From positions 1,277,560-1,341,559 of the forward strand of contig VZRG01000004.1 of NCBI GenBank assembly GCA_013397435.1: a DNA stretch of 64,000 nucleotides. Direction: 5' to 3'. Made by a program: the position numbers and the translations under genes. Of the stretch, positions 45,201 through 50,474 are shown in pieces (within the stretch, counting starts at the first letter, position 1; each line of letters opens with the position of its first letter). This DNA comes from Erythrocercus mccallii (Eukaryota; Chordata; Aves; Passeriformes; Dicruridae). The notes under the pieces were generated by a model that had not been told where the DNA came from, made no database searches, and saw only the letters and a list, made by a program, of their open reading frames with translations.

Positions 45201-48200
45201 ATCTGATAATCATAGATGGAGTGTACTGGGTAAAGTCATATTATTAAAAAACATTATGACTAAAGATTGCACTTAGTTACAAAGGTTTTTTCTGCAAATT
45301 AATTTCCTTTAAAGATTAAAATCTTGCATGTAAGTATAATATAGATTTAGGAATTAATTTTCTTCCTCTAGGTAGTCCTGTGAATTTCACAAGACTAAGG
45401 ATGAGCAGGAATCAGTGAGGAAGAAAAAGTAAAGTGTATTACTGCATAGTACTGCCGTGTTGCTAACAAACCTTCTTCACAAAGGTTTGAACCCCCAAGC
45501 ACTTCTGCTTGCTATTGTTTTGAGCCTTTTGTGTCATATAAATTCAAGGAAGTATTCATGTACCTGTTGTGGGAATTTTACTCATAGTGCTCTGCAGTTG
45601 CAGTTTTGGGGCTGCAACAGAGAAAGAAAGTATATTTAGTATGATTTTAAAATGCTGGAGTGCTGTAGCTTAGGTGTTCAAGCCATTTACCATCCACTTG
45701 GACCTATACAGCACCTCTGGAATTGCACAGGTGAAGCTGAAAGCAGGTTTGGACAAAATATGGTCTTTCTTAGGGTTATGCAAAAGGATGTTTTGTATTT
45801 GATACTCAGGTTTTAGATGCCGATCTGTTAATTTTGCTTGCTGGTCAAGAAATTCTTACACTTTCTAGAATACAACAAGCAGATTACTTTTATTAGACTA
45901 TTTCATTTATCCTGAAGCTGTTTGTTTTTTGGTTTTTTTTTAAATTTGAAATGCAGAATGAAGTTCCTGGTTCGTCGATGGCACAGAGTTACAGGTTCGG
46001 GTATTCTGACTATCAATAGGGATGTCTTTAGCCAGAACACAGGTAAGTCATAGTCCAGTAATGACTGAAAAAATGGTATTTGAAGTCACACCACAGCTTA
46101 ATGGAGATGGGTTTTAATTTGTATTATACTCATATGGAATGAATGTGGGCTGTTCCGTCTTTCTTTTGCTGTAATTATTTGGATTAACCTCAGTTTTCAT
46201 GCTCAGCACAGACACTAACCTATTTGTTTTCTCTTCAGTTCTGTTTTGCTCCATTGTGGGTGGGATTTAAAAAAATACAGAAGGTTTCCCAGTGGAGTGT
46301 GTTCATGAAAGCAGTTTTAGCTGCGTCACTGGAGTTTTTGTGGGAGATCTGCACCGCATGCTTTTTCTTAGAACAAAAGCTTGTCATTCTTTTGTTACAG
46401 GTTTAAGTCTGGGAAATAACAGTTTTCTGTTTGCTTTTTTGTAGGAGAATCAGAAGCTTTATTATTATTTACTGGCTATTTAGGTCTGCACTAAAACCTT
46501 TGTTCAGTCTGTGACAGTTTTCTCACTGACGTCAGTGAGGCCAGGATTTCATCTCTGCTTTTCCCTGAGGGAGTCTGAAAGTTGTCTATACTTGTTAAAT
46601 GCCATTTTTGTGATATGCAAACAGAAAACTCATATCTGAGATTCTCAGTAAAGTGCAAAAGGTCTTACTGTTTTTAGTTTTCAAGACACTGCTTTTTGTA
46701 TTTCTAATATTCTGTATATTTTGTATTTCTAGGTAATGAATTACGGCCTGATTCATTCTCTGGTGGCATGGATCTTTATGGAGAGCAGAGGCATTCCTAT
46801 AGATCCAGGTCAGGCATGGAGTCTCCTAGATCGCCTATAAACTTTCAACATAAGTATGTTTGGAGGTTTTATTATCATTCTCTTTCAGGCACTGTTTATA
46901 TAACTGAAAGCCCCAGTGTTTACTGCTAAGGTTTGTAACCTTTGATGCTGTAAGATTAAACTTTTTGTAAGAATATGTAAAAAATTATGTCTCAGGCATT
47001 CAGTGTGTGATTACTCATCACATGATTGAGGCCAAAGTTAACACACCCTTGCCAGTGAAACTGTTTTTCATCAAGGGCATTTTTATGAGTGCCATCATAC
47101 TTTGAGCTTATATGAAGTTGTGAGTTCAGATCTTCACTGAGTATCAAATTCTAGCCATATTTTGGGTTTCATTTTCATGTAAACCACCTCAATATTTGTA
47201 TTGTCTTAGTTTGACATGACCATAACAGTTTACATGGTAAAAACCTTTAATCTATTTTAGCCACTATTGACTTTTACTTACAGAAAGTAATGACAAGAGG
47301 CAGAATCCTGTGAAGATGGCGGTGTCCTTATTGACACAAGCTTCTTAATAGAAAACCAAACTTCAATCTATCGTGGATTCTGCTGCAGTCTCACTAGGAA
47401 TTTGCTAGTCAATCTTTGCCTCAAAAAAACCCAGCAACAAATCCTGTGCAGTAGAAAGAAAAGGCAAGGGGGAAGAGTGGTTTCTCTGGCTTGCACAGTA
47501 AGTGGCAGGGAGGTTAAATGGGTTTCATGTGCTGGCTACCACTTGGATAAGCTGAGGGCCGTGCAGGCCATAAGGTATCCCTGCCCACAGTATTTTGCTG
47601 TGTTGCTGGTATTTTTACTCAAAATTTCCCTTTTTGAAATGGTGTGTTGTTCTGCTCCTAGGCTCCATGGGATGCACGCTGATTTAAACCCGGTCTCCTT
47701 CGCCTGCCCTCAGCTGCAGAACTATGATCCCGAAAGGGCTCTGACAGATTACATCAATCGTCTGGAGGCACTGCAGAAGCGCCTCGGCAGCGTGCAGTCA
47801 GGTAAGGCTCAGGCACAGGGCCCACTGCCACCTGGGTGCTGGTTTTCTGACATACATAAAAAACAACTTCCATTTTATGAATTTTCAGCCTTAAACAAGA
47901 GGCATTTCTGAGCTGTAGCAAAACGCTCACTTAAGATTGTAAAATTCTTTGGAAAGAGATACAAACATGCTTTCAGTAGAGGTTTTGAGATTATTGATAA
48001 CACTTCCCTCATCTCTAATAAATGCGCAGCAAGGATTCAGTTGGCATCTTGCTAAGAGTTTAAGTATATAGAGAAGAATGTACCCAGAAGATTGGGACGT
48101 GGAAGAGGAATTTTTTTCTCCTACCACTTTCATTACAGAAGTTACAGTCAATTTGTCCCATAGATGATGACAGTTTTTTTGTGCTGAAAGAGGAATACAT

Positions 48201-48454
48201 CAAGAAAATTGTCAGAATGATGGGATGAAATTTATGAGTTTTGGAGTTACTCTGCCTTCCCCATCATTTGGGAAAGTTTTGTTCTTAAAAGATTTGATAT
48301 ATAGAAGTCCCTATTCTGTAATTTCCCATGTAAAATCTTGCACACTTATTCAGCTGAATATACATACTTGTTCCGAGTAATCCTCATGAGAGTTTTTCTC
48401 CATCTTATAGGTTCGACTTCATACACTCAGTTGCACATGGGCATAAGAAGATAA
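55..48454 (+). CDS. AKAP9: A-kinase anchoring protein 9 (AKAP450/CG-NAP/yotiao), C-terminal part, 33 exons
   Basis: This is a scaffold of the centrosome and cis-Golgi that binds protein kinase A, phosphatases, phosphodiesterase and gamma-tubulin complex partners (family knowledge). Exons: 55-285, 1867-2007, 2553-2656, 3356-3561, 10192-10406, 14752-14914, 17676-17888, 20328-20560, 21162-21281, 24364-24540, 24650-24754, 25168-25320, 25582-25761, 28680-29768, 30771-30911, 31295-31780, 32199-32262, 32993-33111, 33884-34075, 34974-35162, 35809-35953, 36710-36929, 37867-38017, 38913-39581, 41300-41499, 42380-42488, 43415-43600, 44149-44349, 44741-44973, 45957-46042, 46733-46853, 47662-47801, 48411-48454. 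All introns start GT and end AG, phases match, and the sum is 7026 nt (2341 residues plus stop). The product is almost entirely Glu/Lys/Gln/Leu-rich coiled coil and ends in a PACT domain. The 5' exons lie before the window. The product was recognised by similarity to the mammalian protein as remembered, not by a search. Confidence 0.96.
286..1866 (+). other. AKAP9: AKAP9 intron
   Basis: The preceding exon's frame stays open into it until 537, and AATAAA occurs near 1558. Apart from the TG/CA stretch I see no other repeat or gene. Confidence 0.8.
395..490. repeat. TG/CA-rich alternating purine-pyrimidine stretch
   Basis: Interrupted CATGCATACACAC, GTGCACACACACATA, GTGTGGGTGTGTGTACATAC and ATATGCATATA segments; low-complexity, capable of Z-form. 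Confidence 0.75.
1867..2007 (+). CDS. AKAP9: AKAP9 exon b
   Basis: Acceptor TTCTTAG, donor GTAAAT; 47 codons, phase 0 to 0. Coiled coil with the block LVAERERMLLEELESLKQ and an ending NNSTQTE that matches the mammalian exon boundary. An open minus-strand frame over it (1936–2148) is a shadow. Confidence 0.94.
2553..2656 (+). CDS. AKAP9: AKAP9 exon c
   Basis: Acceptor ACTCAG, donor GTGCTT; 104 nt, enters in phase 0 and leaves in phase 2. Less conserved acidic linker (starts NETENQNN, ends ALLSKE plus a split Arg codon). The donor is a weak match after +2, but the phase and the protein join require it. Confidence 0.88.
2911..2937. repeat. TATTTATAT tandem repeat
   Basis: Three perfect 9-bp copies within an AT-rich intron. 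Confidence 0.9.
3356..3561 (+). CDS. AKAP9: AKAP9 exon d
   Basis: Two AGs compete: one at 3354–3355 and a second 13 nt downstream (TTTTTCAG, ending 3368). The first is chosen because it completes the split Arg codon and gives R-H-V-F-Q-K-A-N, which lines up with the mammalian join. Contains LLEVVKTTVAMEETIGQHVL. Donor GTATTG; leaves in phase 1. Confidence 0.9.
3562..10191 (+). other. AKAP9: AKAP9 intron (6.6 kb, the largest)
   Basis: AT-rich. It holds the 5S-like/AmnSINE1-like element at 7773. Short open frames on both strands (for example 4021–4278, 5485–5748, 9667–10092) show no recognisable protein, and I see no additional AKAP9 exon. Confidence 0.75.
7773..8045 (+). repeat. 5S-rRNA-like sequence plus tRNA A-box-like motif (AmnSINE1-like element)
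   Basis: Positions 7803–7884 follow the vertebrate 5S rRNA from its middle to its 3' end: GAAGCTAAGCAGGGTC (7816–7831, an exact match to the pol III internal control region), ACCTGGT, then GATGGGTGGCC for GATGGGAGACCGCC, then AGCATCAGGTCATGCAG for the 3' end. Right after it TGGCTCAGTAGG (7898–7909) resembles a tRNA A box. A 5S head fused to a tRNA-like part is the known structure of AmnSINE1, an ancient amniote SINE. The 3' limit is a guess. A lone decayed 5S pseudogene is the alternative. Confidence 0.6.
10192..10406 (+). CDS. AKAP9: AKAP9 exon e
   Basis: A strong T-run acceptor (TTTTTTTTTTCTCAG) follows a 6.6-kb intron; donor GTGGGA. Phase 1 in, 0 out, 215 nt. Contains DDDINMW and the highly conserved IDPENEELILNISSRLQAAV. 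Open frames in other frames across 10030–10415 are shadows. Confidence 0.95.
10407..14751 (+). other. AKAP9: AKAP9 intron (4.3 kb)
   Basis: Contains the 70-N gap and a few unrecognised open frames, the longest being 12340–12669 (109 codons) and 14260–14646 (128 codons). Neither shows a domain I know nor paired splice sites in phase 0. An AACAAACAAAC run lies near 13715. Confidence 0.7.
11437..11506. other. Assembly gap (70 N) in an AKAP9 intron
   Basis: Run of N inside the intron between exons at 10192 and 14752; no exon is missing by phase. Confidence 0.99.
14752..14914 (+). CDS. AKAP9: AKAP9 exon f
   Basis: Acceptor GGATAG, donor GTGGGT; 163 nt, phase 0 to 1. Coiled coil beginning LEHAKITQTELMRESF and ending EQLAFELSKAE plus a split Gly. 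Too short, and in the wrong frame for an ATG-initiated reading, to stand out as an open frame. Confidence 0.94.
14915..17675 (+). other. AKAP9: AKAP9 intron (2.8 kb)
   Basis: Holds the antisense CR1 fragment at 15237–15495. The rest is AT-rich without recognisable content. Confidence 0.75.
15237..15495 (-). mobile_element. CR1 LINE 3' fragment, antisense to AKAP9
   Basis: Reads GAGGCTGGAAGGCACTTCTGGAGAT, then TTTTGAAT, then GCAGTTCCAGTGTTTGACCAA, then TTTCAGTTTGTGCCTGCTGCCTCT in that order, a well-preserved antisense CR1 3' region. Diverged, so old. It has no reverse-transcriptase part. Confidence 0.8.
17676..17888 (+). CDS. AKAP9: AKAP9 exon g
   Basis: Acceptor TTTTACAG, donor GTATGT; 213 nt, phase 1 to 1. 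Contains LIDGYADEKAF, LEQELLCTGNKLQELEAEQQ and ends AEAGPVEQ plus one base. It joins either to the exon at 20328 (giving Q-L-L-E-E) or through the candidate cassette exon at 19092 (giving R-L-V-D). A minus-strand open frame at 17679–18044 is a shadow. Confidence 0.94.
17889..20327 (+). other. AKAP9: AKAP9 intron with candidate cassette exon
   Basis: 2.4 kb between two phase-1 junctions. The only exon-like segment is 19092–19130. No other repeat was recognised. Confidence 0.7.
19092..19130 (+). CDS. AKAP9: Candidate AKAP9 39-nt cassette exon
   Basis: A long pyrimidine tract (about 19058–19089, ending CTCTATTCTCCTAG) leads into 39 nt that close with CAGGTGTGT. Both junctions are phase 1, the same as the exons on either side, so it can be included or skipped without breaking the frame. 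It has no stop and encodes R-L-V-D-A-A-I-D-A-A-S-Q-A when spliced. TGCATG at 19145–19150, 14 nt past the donor, is the RBFOX motif. It is less AT-rich than the surrounding intron. Inclusion is inferred, not shown, and I do not know whether it is annotated in any species. Confidence 0.6.
20328..20560 (+). CDS. AKAP9: AKAP9 exon h
   Basis: Acceptor ATACTCAG, donor GTAAGT (strong); 233 nt, phase 1 to 0. Coiled coil LLEETEKLMKEK through RFIELEQEKNAELMDLRQQN to KFLD, very close to the mammalian sequence. Confidence 0.95.
21162..21281 (+). CDS. AKAP9: AKAP9 exon i
   Basis: Acceptor AACTTGCAG, donor GTAACA; 40 codons, phase 0 to 0. Reads EQAIDREHERDVFQQEIQKL and ends NEHQTRE. It has no ATG-initiated open frame of its own and was placed by protein similarity and splice sites. 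Confidence 0.94.
21282..24363 (+). other. AKAP9: AKAP9 intron (3.1 kb)
   Basis: Contains the CR1 tail at 22131–22206 and a short ATATATAT palindrome near 22760. Nothing else is recognisable. Confidence 0.75.
22131..22206 (+). mobile_element. CR1 LINE 3' end fragment
   Basis: Contains GTCCCTGCCTGTGATAGG, GTTGGAACTAACCTTTAAGG, TCCCTTCCTACCAAAACCAT and a terminal TTATGATTCTA, the standard CR1 tail including its ATTCTATG-type octamer end. Severely 5'-truncated. Confidence 0.8.
24364..24540 (+). CDS. AKAP9: AKAP9 exon j
   Basis: Acceptor ATCAG, donor GTATTG; 59 codons, phase 0 to 0. Contains VEQLTNHLKEKTDKCSELLL and ERNEEIEKLE, strongly conserved coiled coil. Only a 109-bp intron separates it from the next exon. 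Confidence 0.95.
24650..24754 (+). CDS. AKAP9: AKAP9 exon k
   Basis: Acceptor TTATAG, donor GTAAAA; 35 codons, phase 0 to 0. Reads VEERKQFGTI and LEVQLQAEREAVDRKEKE, matching the mammalian exon end. Confidence 0.93.
25168..25320 (+). CDS. AKAP9: AKAP9 exon l
   Basis: Acceptor ACATAG, donor GTAACT; 51 codons, phase 0 to 0. Reads VTNLEEQLEQFREELENKNE and QQLHMQLEIQ; nearly invariant coiled coil. Read in frame without any ATG, so it is not visible as an initiated open frame. Confidence 0.95.
25582..25761 (+). CDS. AKAP9: AKAP9 exon m
   Basis: Acceptor TTTTGGCAG, donor GTAGAT; 60 codons, phase 0 to 0. Reads DEMEILGLAI and ends QQQLQVTTDNK as in mammals. The frame stays open to 25866, but that tail is intronic. 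Confidence 0.94.
27138..27213 (+). mobile_element. CR1 LINE 3' end fragment
   Basis: GGCAGTGGGGTTGAAACT, then CATTCCTTCCAGCCCAAACC, then ATTTTATGATTTTATGATT: CR1 tail with two copies of the degenerate terminal octamer. Confidence 0.75.
28143..28232. repeat. Degenerate TG/CA-rich stretch
   Basis: GTCTGTGTGTACTAC, TGTTTGTGTGCACATC, ATGGATGCATGCACACG, AAACACACAAACGCAT: interrupted alternating purine-pyrimidine sequence in an intron. Confidence 0.65.
28680..29768 (+). CDS. AKAP9: AKAP9 exon n (large exon, PKA-RII anchoring helix)
   Basis: Acceptor TTTCCCCAG, donor GTAAAT; 1089 nt, 363 codons, phase 0 to 0, the largest exon here. It starts VIEEQNEHIQDLEAQIECLK and is coiled coil throughout, with a more divergent acidic centre. 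Near codon 234 lies EKVAAALVSQVQLNAV (29379–29426), matching the helix described in mammalian AKAP450 as the binding site for the PKA RII dimerisation domain. The minus-strand open frame 28602–28967 is a shadow. Confidence 0.97.
29379..29426 (+). other. AKAP9: PKA RII-anchoring amphipathic helix in AKAP9
   Basis: Residues EKVAAALVSQVQLNAV place V, A, L, V, V, L and V along one helix face with Glu, Ser, Gln and Asn on the other, the pattern of an A-kinase anchoring helix. The mammalian counterpart differs at few positions and is the reported AKAP450 RII site (knowledge of the family). Such helices dock on the RII N-terminal four-helix bundle and hold PKA at the centrosome and Golgi. Confidence 0.8.
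30771..30911 (+). CDS. AKAP9: AKAP9 exon o
   Basis: Acceptor CATATAG, donor GTAAGA; 47 codons, phase 0 to 0. It starts VEAQLMESQKEK, diverged from mammals, and ends in the conserved SYREKAEKLQQELA. Confidence 0.92.
31295..31780 (+). CDS. AKAP9: AKAP9 exon p
   Basis: Acceptor TTTACAG, donor GTATGT; 162 codons, phase 0 to 0. The first half is variable and Ser/Thr-rich (CDLSASESTLTGNSS). The second half is conserved: VKNAEIQIDLQNGCSSEE, then FTEKIDQMQELHAAEIMDME. Ends LQAKE. The minus-strand open frame 31546–31776 is a shadow. Confidence 0.95.
32199..32262 (+). CDS. AKAP9: AKAP9 exon q (short linker exon)
   Basis: Acceptor AATACAG, donor GTAAGA; 64 nt, phase 0 to 1. Reads SIPVSGLARSPPHQARDGGS, a proline/serine linker between coiled coils. 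Placed by phase, good splice sites and the next exon restarting at DSSSDWGQG. Confidence 0.88.
32993..33111 (+). CDS. AKAP9: AKAP9 exon r
   Basis: Acceptor TTTATTTTAG, donor GTAAAA; 119 nt, phase 1 to 0. Reads SSSDWGQGMC, then an acidic stretch (EGIDEGETSTD) and PKKIK, matching the mammalian pattern. Confidence 0.93.
33884..34075 (+). CDS. AKAP9: AKAP9 exon s
   Basis: Acceptor TATTGTAG, donor GTACAA; 64 codons, phase 0 to 0. Reads GLLRAVHHEGIQVLSLTELP and WLEERKAFLSTISSLKDLI, strongly conserved. Confidence 0.95.
34370..34478. other. Assembly gap (109 N) in an AKAP9 intron
   Basis: Run of N followed by TATAATATATATAATTATT; probably a collapsed AT-rich repeat. No coding exon is missing by phase. 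Confidence 0.99.
34974..35162 (+). CDS. AKAP9: AKAP9 exon t
   Basis: Acceptor CCACTGCAG, donor GTAATA; 63 codons, phase 0 to 0. Reads VSDWRGELLHAIQQLF, NVLLAAFQTEL and ends LEHRLQEQ. Placed by similarity and splice sites. The intron before it carries an assembly gap. Confidence 0.94.
35809..35953 (+). CDS. AKAP9: AKAP9 exon u
   Basis: Acceptor CTAATAG, donor GTGACT; 145 nt, phase 0 to 1. Reads MDCLQNADRRSLLMEIQVLH and KREQEIDSKSQ. The donor is required by the phase of the following exon (Q-E-M-L-E-Y). Confidence 0.93.
36710..36929 (+). CDS. AKAP9: AKAP9 exon v
   Basis: Acceptor CTCTTTAG, donor GTGTGG; 220 nt, phase 1 to 2. Reads MLEYNMQQKQLQILEMQVEL, SMKDRAAELQEQL and LKAQHKHFKDLE, coiled coil almost identical to mammals. 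The minus-strand open frame 36596–36883 is a shadow. Confidence 0.95.
37867..38017 (+). CDS. AKAP9: AKAP9 exon w
   Basis: Acceptor TCTTTTAG, donor GTATTC; 151 nt, phase 2 to 0. Reads SEVKEKAAELDILKD and EQKKSRELQWALEKEKAKME, a hallmark AKAP9/pericentrin-type coiled coil. The minus-strand open frame 37747–38058 is a shadow. Confidence 0.95.
38913..39581 (+). CDS. AKAP9: AKAP9 exon x (large coiled-coil exon)
   Basis: Acceptor TTTTGGAAG, donor GTACAG; 223 codons, phase 0 to 0. Starts DLKFSLEDQNQKNLELSKLL, contains ELQVLLESEKVRALEISSAL, ELLKELQKQMDEKHDRIVEL and HELESKVEDLQWQLGEKKQE, and ends in the less ordered MPSHNPNE. Two minus-strand open frames across it (39161–39415, 39217–39654) are shadows. 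Confidence 0.96.
39582..41299 (+). other. AKAP9: AKAP9 intron with GC-richer block
   Basis: Positions about 40230–41100 are less AT-rich than the other introns, with several overlapping short open frames on both strands and one frame-compatible exon-like stretch (40636–40758). No match to a protein or repeat that I know. Confidence 0.65.
39786..39829. repeat. 22-bp tandem duplication
   Basis: Two copies of ATAGAAGT(A/G)TATAAGGAGG plus AGC, one mismatch, in the intron after the 669-nt AKAP9 exon. Confidence 0.9.
41300..41499 (+). CDS. AKAP9: AKAP9 exon y
   Basis: Acceptor TTTCCAG, donor GTTAGA; 200 nt, phase 0 to 2. Reads TTWDTPNDRTRNWVLQQKME, then a divergent stretch, then EKVRQKLQNASPKLKQLAWK. 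The donor is weak (+3 T), but the Arg-Leu-Gln-Phe join with the next exon fixes it. Confidence 0.92.
42380..42488 (+). CDS. AKAP9: AKAP9 exon z
   Basis: Acceptor TTTGTTTCAG, donor GTGAGA; 109 nt, phase 2 to 0. Reads LQFETADDQDFIAVQNAVEE, aligning with the conserved mammalian segment upstream of the PACT region. Confidence 0.93.
42790..42830. repeat. 22-bp tandem duplication
   Basis: CTGTAACTGAAGAAAATT occurs at 42790 and again at 42812 in an AKAP9 intron. Confidence 0.9.
43115..43148. repeat. AAACAT(A) hexanucleotide microsatellite
   Basis: Five to six units of ACATAA with one interruption (ACATAAACAAACATAA). Confidence 0.85.
43415..43600 (+). CDS. AKAP9: AKAP9 exon aa
   Basis: Acceptor CTGATAG, donor GTATGT; 62 codons, phase 0 to 0. 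Reads SLTERLLRQNAELTGFVSRL and EEKNNLRNAVMKLEEELRRY, strongly conserved. Confidence 0.95.
43869..43889. repeat. 10-bp tandem duplication
   Basis: CAGATCCAGATAGATCCAGAT repeats AGATCCAGAT twice in an AKAP9 intron. Confidence 0.8.
44149..44349 (+). CDS. AKAP9: AKAP9 exon ab
   Basis: Acceptor GTCTTCAG, donor GTAAGA; 67 codons, phase 0 to 0. Reads VASEKEIWNRERLLLQKSLK and AELSKLRAELRSEAFLRELG; the helix that runs directly into the PACT domain. Confidence 0.95.
44741..44973 (+). CDS. AKAP9: AKAP9 exon ac (PACT domain, main part)
   Basis: Acceptor TTGTTGCAG, donor GTAAAC; 233 nt, phase 0 to 2. Reads RIYGKYLRAESFRKALIYQK, KYLLLLLGGFQECEEATLAL, MGGQPSYTDLEMI and KGFTRFRSAVRVSIAISR. This is the pericentrin-AKAP450 centrosomal targeting (PACT) domain, sufficient in mammals for centrosome localisation and known to bind calmodulin. 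It is the best conserved part of the protein. Confidence 0.97.
45957..46042 (+). CDS. AKAP9: AKAP9 exon ad (end of PACT domain)
   Basis: Acceptor AATGCAG, donor GTAAGT; 86 nt, phase 2 to 1. Reads MKFLVRRWHRVTGS, the conserved basic/aromatic end of PACT, then ILTINRDVFSQNTG. Placed by phase and similarity; too short to show as an open frame. Confidence 0.94.
46733..46853 (+). CDS. AKAP9: AKAP9 exon ae
   Basis: Acceptor ATTTCTAG, donor GTATGT; 121 nt, phase 1 to 2. Reads NELRPDSFSGGMDLYGEQRH and YRSRSGMESPRSPINFQH, a Ser/Arg-rich disordered tail aligning with the mammalian YRSRSDLDY region. Confidence 0.92.
47662..47801 (+). CDS. AKAP9: AKAP9 exon af
   Basis: Acceptor CTCCTAG, donor GTAAGG; 140 nt, phase 2 to 1. 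Reads LHGMHADLNPVSFACPQLQN, then YDPERALTDYINRLEALQKR. The larger open frame 47402–47911 includes upstream intron and is not the exon limit. Confidence 0.94.
48411..48454 (+). CDS. AKAP9: AKAP9 terminal coding exon and stop
   Basis: Acceptor ATCTTATAG; encodes a split Gly then STSYTQLHMGIRR and TAA (48452–48454), matching the mammalian C terminus that ends GMRR. Only 14 residues long. Confidence 0.92.
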
Positions 48455-48647
48455 TACCATTCAACATCTCCATCACTGGCAGTGATGCTAACAGATTGCC
48501 TTCTGTAAATCTGTGCTCTTTCTGTGCTTTTGTATAATGTGTATATTGTGGGACCAATATGAACACAGCTATACAATTGTGTACAGTTCCATCCTGGCAC
48601 ACCCACAGAGACTGGGATTTATGGATGTAGGCACTTTGTGTTTATGA

Positions 48648-48732
48648 AAAAACCAAAACCAACAAAATCTGAACAAAAAATCCCCAAACAAAAACCCCCT
48701 AAAAATCCCCCCAAAACAAACGCCCCCCCACC
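48648..48732. repeat. A/C-rich low-complexity tract in AKAP9 3' UTR
   Basis: A-rich sequence broken by CCCC, CCCCC, CCCCCC and CCCCCCC runs. The opposite strand carries four G-runs with loops of about 7 to 12 nt, a loose quadruplex-like pattern. Confidence 0.8.
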
Positions 48733-49007
48733 ATTAAATTACATGTATATTTGTGGAATGCTAATTTAAATGATTAACTTATGAAGTGTGTATTTATCAA
48801 AAGGGTGCGAAGATGAAAACTTGTGTATTAATTAAATTGAGCTACATTCAGCAAAGTTTACTTGCACTTTTTCTGGCAAGGCTACTGAAGTTACATTGAC
48901 TCTCGTAATATTTGCTACTGGCAGTGCAGACAGAATATCACTTGTAGAGACCTATTTTTGTAATGGTAGAAGTTTTGAATTTTATGGGTATTTTGTCAAA
49001 GTACTGA

Positions 49008-49013
49008 AATAAA
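49008..49013 (+). terminator. AKAP9: AKAP9 poly(A) signal AATAAA
   Basis: The first canonical AATAAA on the plus strand after the stop codon, 554 nt downstream, followed by a T-containing stretch and TGTGTT within 30 nt. Confidence 0.7.
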
Positions 49014-49436
49014 CATGACTTCATGCTTCTAACTGTGTTCAAGAATGGCTCCCTTATTCACATGGAACAGGTTGCTCCTGCCTGAGTTCCTCCTGCTTGT
49101 AGCAACTGCAGCTTGACTTTTTACAGATTCCAAAGCACTGCTATCAGAGAGGGACAGGGACAAGCCTGGGTTCTGCAGACCCTGGTCACATCTGACAGCG
49201 CTGGGAGCAAGGAGCCTGCACTCCCTCACCTGCCATGACTGATACAAACACAAGGTTTTAGAACAGTTACACTGAATTTAGACCAGGAAGGAGGAGACAA
49301 AACCCTGGTTACAGGGAGCACTGCTGAAGGGGGCACAGCCCACTCCAAGAGAGTTACAAATTTACTGATGAAACCTTTTCAAAAAGAAGTGACAAGATTG
49401 AGCATGGAAAACTTCTGCAAGAGGTTTGTTTACAAA

Positions 49437-50295
49437 TTTAATTCAAAATTCCTGTGAGCCAGAGCTCATTACCATTTATCATCAGCACTCTTGAACCAAA
49501 CACCATTAAACAATCCTGCATGAGTCAGTACAAACCCAGACAACATTCAGCTATTTCACCTTTTTACACACAAACATGTTATTTACAAAATTCATGTTGT
49601 TGGTATCTTCATATTGTTACTCTTACACTTTACATCAAGCTTCCAGAGATCACCATTTTCAAATTTTTTTTAGAGAATTACTTGTTGCTTTCTGAACATA
49701 AGCATTTTACAACTACTTCAAGTTAGACAGTTAAATGGCTCATTCTTGAAATGACTTACCTGTGAACCTGCTTACCACTTAGCTGTACAGTAACATTTTC
49801 TTAAATCAGTCAAGACCATCATTTGCTTGGAACAGAATCATAAATGCCAAAGGAAGGGCACCACCAAGTACAGTCCCCTACGGTGCCTGTTGCCAGATGG
49901 GTTTGCTGAAATTAGGTACAAAGGCAAGGGAGGCAGCTTTGCCCCTTGGTTATCTGGGGAAAGTAATCTTCAACTATTTTTCAAAAGGAAAGAGTTCCAC
50001 TTGTAGAAATTACTTTTTTCTTCATTAAAGATCTGGCATGCACCTTAAAAGTGTTACATCAATAGAAAAGACACCTTTGCTTTAAAAATGCAATGAGAAA
50101 ATTGTAGAACAAGCAATTGTACACAGCAGCAGTAAATAGTGTGGGCAAACAAAACAGATGCAAAACTTGCATTTGGTAGACTAATGTTGCTCTCTTAACA
50201 GTAGATGAATCATCTTCCATCTGCCACATTCTGTCACAATTTTATTCAGAAGTCTGTTAGTTCACACAAAAAATGTAAGGTTTTAGCGCCAGAGT
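49437..50295 (-). other. CYP51A1: CYP51A1 3' UTR (approximate)
   Basis: A minus-strand AATAAA lies only about 50 nt past the stop (plus 50241–50246). A variant ATTAAA lies at 49437–49442 and would give a UTR of about 0.85 kb, closer to the long UTR known for mammalian CYP51A1. Which is used cannot be told from sequence. No coding potential is seen. Confidence 0.5.
50241..50246 (-). terminator. CYP51A1: CYP51A1 proximal poly(A) signal AATAAA
   Basis: TTTATT on the plus strand reads AATAAA in the CYP51A1 direction, 50 nt after the stop codon. Confidence 0.5.
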
Positions 50296-50474
50296 TTACA
50301 GTGACCGTCTCTTGTATCTGATAACAGGGTTGTTAGGTGTGTGTATCATCGTTGTGTAATTTATAGTTGGAAAATAGTCATTGATGAGATCAAATTCATA
50401 CAAACGAAGCAAAGTAGACCAAATAGTCTTAATTTGAACATAAGCGAAGTTTTCTCCAATGCAACGATGACGGC
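50296..50474 (-). CDS. CYP51A1: CYP51A1 exon 10 (heme-binding loop and C terminus)
   Basis: 179 nt including TAA (50296–50298), acceptor CTTCTAG. Starts in the heme loop G-R-H-R-C-I-G with the axial Cys and ends with NPVIRYKRRSL, one residue off the mammalian ending. Confidence 0.96.

Larger units (their letters stand above)
48455..49030 (+). other. AKAP9: AKAP9 3' UTR
   Basis: Follows the stop at 48454 and ends about 17 nt after AATAAA (49008–49013). It holds an A/C-rich low-complexity tract (48648–48732) with four separated runs of four to seven C. The end point is inferred from the signal. Confidence 0.7.
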
